Positions 61,091-64,000 of a stretch of 64,000 bases of DNA are shown here, one piece after another (position 1 is the stretch's first letter; each line of letters opens with the position of its first letter). Position numbers and translations under genes: made by a program. The stretch covers positions 186,001-250,000 of the forward strand of contig JABCZL010000008.1 in NCBI GenBank assembly GCA_013289685.1. The letters are read 5' to 3'. The notes under the pieces were generated by a model. That model made no database searches. It was not told the DNA's origin and was given only the letters and a program-made list of their open reading frames with translations. The DNA comes from Acidobacteriota bacterium (GTDB lineage Bacteria > Acidobacteriota > Terriglobia > Terriglobales > Acidobacteriaceae).

Positions 61091-61657
61091 ATGAAGAAGT
61101 TTGCAATCCTGATGCTGCTGGCGCTGGAACTCGCGGTTTGTGGCTGCGCCAGTAACACCCTGAACAACTTCAACACCAATACGGCGAGCACCGCGCAATG
61201 GGAGGCCAATCTGGTCGGAGGCACAGGCCCAGCCAGCGCCCTGACTTTCCTGGCCACCTTCAACGTGCAAGACAACGGGACCGCTACTGTTCCCCTCGAC
61301 ATTCCAAGTACGGGCATCAGCTTCATCAACGCCGGCGCGTGCTTTGCCAACGGCGTGAATGTTCTAAGCGCGGCTGGGAATGCCACATTCTCGACGAATA
61401 CCGGGACGGGCCAGGTCACGGGCCAGCTGAACTTGACCGTGACATCGGTCACGCCAGCGGGCAATGTCCTTGCGCTGACCAGCTATCAGGGTGGCCTTAC
61501 CGGCACGTCAAATGGAACGACGACCACGACTGGCACGCTGACCAATGGAGTTGTCGTTGGCACCTGGCAATTGACCAGCAGCGGCAACATCGATGGTTGT
61601 ACGGGCAGCGGCACATTCGTCATGTGCCAGAGCAAGAGCACCTGCTCCCCTCCTTAG
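61091..61657 (+). CDS. putative lipoprotein, Thr/Gly-rich
   Basis: A 188-residue protein. A lipoprotein-type leader (FAILMLLALELAVCGC) with two possible lipobox Cys residues (AVC and GC). The mature part is rich in Thr, Ser, Asn and Gly, with VVGTWQLTSSGNIDGCTGSGTFVM. It has the same ending pattern (GTCTGNGTFTM versus GCTGSGTFVM) as the protein at 60424, so the two are probably distant paralogues. Confidence 0.75.
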   Translation: MKKFAILMLLALELAVCGCASNTLNNFNTNTASTAQWEANLVGGTGPASALTFLATFNVQDNGTATVPLDIPSTGISFINAGACFANGVNVLSAAGNATFSTNTGTGQVTGQLNLTVTSVTPAGNVLALTSYQGGLTGTSNGTTTTTGTLTNGVVVGTWQLTSSGNIDGCTGSGTFVMCQSKSTCSPP

Positions 61658-61777
61658 AACGGGAGCATCTCCTGAACGGGGCGCCTCTCCCACATTCTTC
61701 TCCAACCAGAGTGTGGTTTTTCCCGCCAGAGGCTACACTCTTCCTTCCTCCGACCCCACTGCTATACAGTGAGAGCC

Positions 61778-62785
61778 ATGAAGCGCTCTCTGCAACAGAT
61801 CGCTGAGGCGGTCGGAGCCCGCCTGATGGGCGAGGGCCGCGCCGAAGTGAGTGCCGTGGCCAGCATCGAATCGGCGACGCCGGGGGACCTTGTCTTCGTC
61901 GAGGATGAAAAGCATCTGGCCTCGGCTCTGCAGTCTCGCGCAGGTGCGGTGATCGCTGGCGAATTCGCCGCCTCTGGGACGGGCACGCGCCCGATCCTGG
62001 TCACCGACCATCCTAAACTTGCCTTTGCACGGGCCGCGCGGTTGCTGCGGGAGGTCCCGCCACTCAACGGCGCATCACAGCAGGGAAGCGTGCACTCTAC
62101 GGCCGTGCTGCATGCCTCTGTGCTGCTCGGCCCCGGCGCAGTTGTGGAAGAACAGGCGGTAGTCCGCGAGCAGGCGCAGATCGGGGAGAACACGCGGATT
62201 GGCGTGGGTTGCTCGATTGGCGCCGGCGTGCGCATAGGGCGCGACTGCGAGATTTATCCTAACGTGACGATTTATCCGGGCACGACTCTGGGCGATCGCG
62301 TGATCGTGCATGCGGGCGCCGTGCTGGGCAGCGATGGCTTCGGCTATGTGCGCGACCGCAAGACTGGGCACTACGAAAAATTCCCGCAAGTGGGGCGCTT
62401 GGCGATCGAGGATGACGTCGAGATCGGGGCGAATTCCACCATCGATCGGGGCGCGCTCGACGAAACCCGCATCCGACGCGGAACGAAGATCGACAACCTG
62501 GTCCACATCGGACACAACTGCCAGATCGGTGAAGACGTTGTGATTGCGGCGCAGACGGGCTTGTCGGGAAGCATTGTGATCGAGAACGGCGTCATACTGG
62601 GCGGCCAGGTGGGTATCGGGGAGCACGCCCGCATTGAAGAAGGAGTCATGCTCGGCGGCCAGGGCGGCGTTCTGCCCAACAAAGTTCTGCGCGGCAAAGG
62701 CGTGGCGTTCTGGGGGACCCCGGCGCAACCGTTGCGTGAATATCTGAAGCAACTGGCGACTTTGGCGCGGCTGGCAAAAAAGTAA
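61778..62785 (+). CDS. lpxD: UDP-3-O-acyl-glucosamine N-acyltransferase LpxD
   Basis: About 335 residues from ATG 61778 (GTG 61769 is also possible). An N-terminal uridine-binding domain (about 1-105) and a left-handed beta helix of hexapeptide repeats (about 110-310). Active-site region VHAGAVLGSDGFGYV and HIGHNCQIGEDVVIAAQTG are conserved, His being the base. It adds the third acyl chain in lipid A synthesis and proves a Gram-negative envelope. It is followed by a repeat block, then a MobB-like gene and lnt. Confidence 0.97.
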   Translation: MKRSLQQIAEAVGARLMGEGRAEVSAVASIESATPGDLVFVEDEKHLASALQSRAGAVIAGEFAASGTGTRPILVTDHPKLAFARAARLLREVPPLNGASQQGSVHSTAVLHASVLLGPGAVVEEQAVVREQAQIGENTRIGVGCSIGAGVRIGRDCEIYPNVTIYPGTTLGDRVIVHAGAVLGSDGFGYVRDRKTGHYEKFPQVGRLAIEDDVEIGANSTIDRGALDETRIRRGTKIDNLVHIGHNCQIGEDVVIAAQTGLSGSIVIENGVILGGQVGIGEHARIEEGVMLGGQGGVLPNKVLRGKGVAFWGTPAQPLREYLKQLATLARLAKK

Positions 62786-62789
62786 TGAA

Positions 62790-63072
62790 ACAGACTTCGG
62801 ACGTCAGACCTTGGACCTCAGACCGTGGGCTTCACAGTTTGCTGAAAAACTCGGGCCTGTCGGTCCTACCGTGGAAGAGCGGCCCTTTAGGGCCGCGTAA
62901 GCCGTTGAAAATTAATCTGGGGCTTCAGCCCTCGTCGTCGTTTTTTCTTCGACCAACTGAGTTTTTCAGCATACTGGTCAGCCCCGGCCTCGGAGTCGGT
63001 GCAAGCTAATGAAGCCCGACACGTCGAAGGCTGATTGGTCCGATGTCTGAGGTCCGACCCCTGAGGTCCGGC
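62790..63072. repeat. nested word-hairpin with an inner inverted repeat
   Basis: Outer words (CAGACTTCGGACGTCAGACC, GGACCTCAGACC at 62791-62824; GTCTGAGGTCC, CTGAGGTCCGG at 63045-63071) flank a second element. The inner arms are GCTGAAAAACTC (62841-62852) and GAGTTTTTCAGC (62959-62970). A perfect hairpin GCGGCCCT-TT-AGGGCCGC is at 62879-62896. No gene is seen. Confidence 0.7.
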
Positions 63073-63076
63073 ACTT

Positions 63077-63697
63077 ATGGCAATCATCGTCATCGGCGGA
63101 CACTCTCGCAGCGTGGGCAAGACCAGCGTGGTCGCGGGCCTGATCTCCGCGTTGCCCGAGTTCCATTGGACCGCCGTCAAGATTACGCAGTACGGCCACG
63201 GCGTCTGTTCCGCGAACGGCCAGGCTTGCGACTGCGCGACCGCCGATCACTCGTGGGCAATTTCCGAAGAGCGCGACCGTTCCGGCAAGTCGGATACCTC
63301 CCGGTTCCTCATAGCCGGGGCCGCGCAAACCTTCTGGGTGCGGACGGAACAAGGCCGACTGGCCGAAGCGATGCCCGCCTTGCGGCAGCGCCTCGCGGAC
63401 GCGCGCAACGTGATCATCGAGTCGAACAGCGTGTTGAAGTTTCTCAAGCCGGATCTGTACTTGACTGTACTCGACCCCTCGACCGCGGATTTCAAGAATT
63501 CAGCGCGGGAATTCCTGGACCGCGCGAGCGCGGTAATTCTGCACCAAACTCCCGACAGCCTGGCGTGGCAATCCGTATCTCTGAAGCCGGTGGCCGGACG
63601 CCCGGTTTTCCGCATCACGCCGCCGCCCTACGTCACCGCAGAGATTGCAGACTTCGTCCGCTCAAGCCTCGGCGAGCGAGTGGCAGGCAGACCGTGA
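63077..63697 (+). CDS. P-loop protein, MobB/MoeA-like or lipoprotein-associated
   Basis: A 206-residue protein. The P loop is GGHSRSVGKTS (residues 7-17). Later it shows ITQYGHG and IIESNSVLKFLKPDLYL. The arrangement resembles MobB-type GTP-binding proteins for molybdopterin, with DxxG and N/TKxD not clear. The lpxD-lnt setting does not decide the function. Alternatively it is a dethiobiotin-synthase-like or a cobalamin-type P-loop protein. Confidence 0.6.
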   Translation: MAIIVIGGHSRSVGKTSVVAGLISALPEFHWTAVKITQYGHGVCSANGQACDCATADHSWAISEERDRSGKSDTSRFLIAGAAQTFWVRTEQGRLAEAMPALRQRLADARNVIIESNSVLKFLKPDLYLTVLDPSTADFKNSAREFLDRASAVILHQTPDSLAWQSVSLKPVAGRPVFRITPPPYVTAEIADFVRSSLGERVAGRP

Positions 63698-63714
63698 AGT
63701 AGAGATTCCCTCAG

Positions 63715-63780
63715 CGGCTTAAAGCCGTCATTCATCTCGCACGTCTCACGGCGCGGCTGGAAGCCGCGCCCTTTCAAAAC
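63715..63780. repeat. GC-rich multi-stem repeat
   Basis: GCGGCTTAAAGCCGTC and GGCGCGGCTGGAAGCCGCGCC form stems in a 66-base stretch after the P-loop gene. It resembles the 41471 class. Confidence 0.45.
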
Positions 63781-63810
63781 TCTCAAAACGCGCCTTTCAA
63801 GACGACGTCA

Positions 63811-63871
63811 GTCAGGTCCTCACTGGCAACTGGCAGCCGGCAACCGGCAACTGGGTACTGGCAACTGTCTT
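63811..63871. repeat. word element, CTGGCAACTGGCA / CCGGCAAC
   Basis: CTGGCAACTGGCAGCCGGCAACCGGCAACTGGGTACTGGCAAC repeats a GGCAAC/CTGG word about six times just before lnt. A complementary half is not obvious. Confidence 0.5.
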
Positions 63872-63886
63872 TTGCTATCCTTGCCC

Positions 63887-64000
63887 GTGCGGCAAATTCA
63901 CTTCAGCGCCTGGCTGCTGGTCGGGTTGTCGGCGATTCTTCAGGCCATCATCTTTCCGCTTCCCGGCGTTTATGTTCTCTCCTGGTTTGCGCTGGCTCCT
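63887..64000 (+). CDS. lnt: apolipoprotein N-acyltransferase, N-terminal part
   Basis: The window ends after 38 codons from GTG 63887: HFSAWLLVGLSAILQAIIFP, then GVYVLSWFALAP. The first two hydrophobic stretches match the membrane-helix start of Lnt proteins. Lnt N-acylates lipoproteins in the inner membrane, and the two putative lipoproteins upstream would be substrates. The nitrilase domain is outside the window. Confidence 0.65.
   Translation, partial: MRQIHFSAWLLVGLSAILQAIIFPLPGVYVLSWFALAP

Overview
The window looks like chromosome from a Gram-negative member of the Acidobacteriota (Terriglobia, Koribacter/Acidobacteriaceae relatives). This is inferred from gene families and order and is not tested by database search. 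The indications are lpxD and an lnt start (outer membrane), the phoH-ybeY-corC-era order, a winged-helix/Ser-Thr kinase/TPR fusion, small CxxC proteins, DUF4097/MacA/FtsX clusters, and abundant short intergenic hairpin repeats. No rRNA, tRNA, CRISPR array, prophage or transposase was found.

Layout. 0-6.4 kb: end of a Ycf46-like AAA ATPase, then phoH, ybeY, a CBS-domain CorC-like protein, era, an RsbW-like anti-sigma kinase and a DUF4230 protein. 6.5-12.5 kb: a large sensor kinase (minus strand), then a cytochrome P450 and a fatty-acid desaturase. 12.8-24.3 kb: an accessory block with two ankyrin proteins, two sulfatases, a frameshifted alpha/beta hydrolase, a membrane protein read in frame into a porin-like protein, and a large secreted NHL-type protein. 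Two sulfatases and the NHL gene each have an ACTGT-N8-ACAGT operator-like site 63-73 bp before the start. 24.4-32.6 kb: a DUF3300 protein, an NtrY/NtrX-like pair, a GH10 xylanase and a MagIII-like DNA glycosylase. 32.9-40.5 kb: the type IV pilus operon pilB-pilT-pilC-pilS-pilR. 41.2-48.6 kb: small proteins, a SAM hydrolase, an L,D-transpeptidase, and a MacA-like adaptor with two FtsX-type permeases and a DUF4097 protein but no ATPase. 49-53.6 kb: a CNNM/CBS transporter and DppB/DppC permeases, the latter split by a 1.2 kb insert carrying a GIY-YIG nuclease between inverted repeats and two lone antitoxin-like genes. 53.7-59.5 kb: a membrane-maintenance cluster (XRE regulator, NfeD-like, DUF1648, flotillin, PspA and small membrane proteins) with a near-consensus promoter overlapped by an inverted repeat. 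59.5-64 kb: vapBC, two related lipoproteins, lpxD, a MobB-like P-loop protein and the start of lnt.

The most distinctive content is in the intergenic DNA. Many gaps between co-oriented housekeeping genes hold elements made of a short word (about 7-14 nt) repeated several times, a spacer, and then the reverse complement of the word. The word differs between loci but the architecture is shared. A second family consists of REPIN-like inverted pairs beginning TGTCATCC, one of which encloses the GIY-YIG gene. A third is a degenerate TGGCGAAAAATC-type motif found at cassette borders in the 14.5-24.3 kb accessory block.
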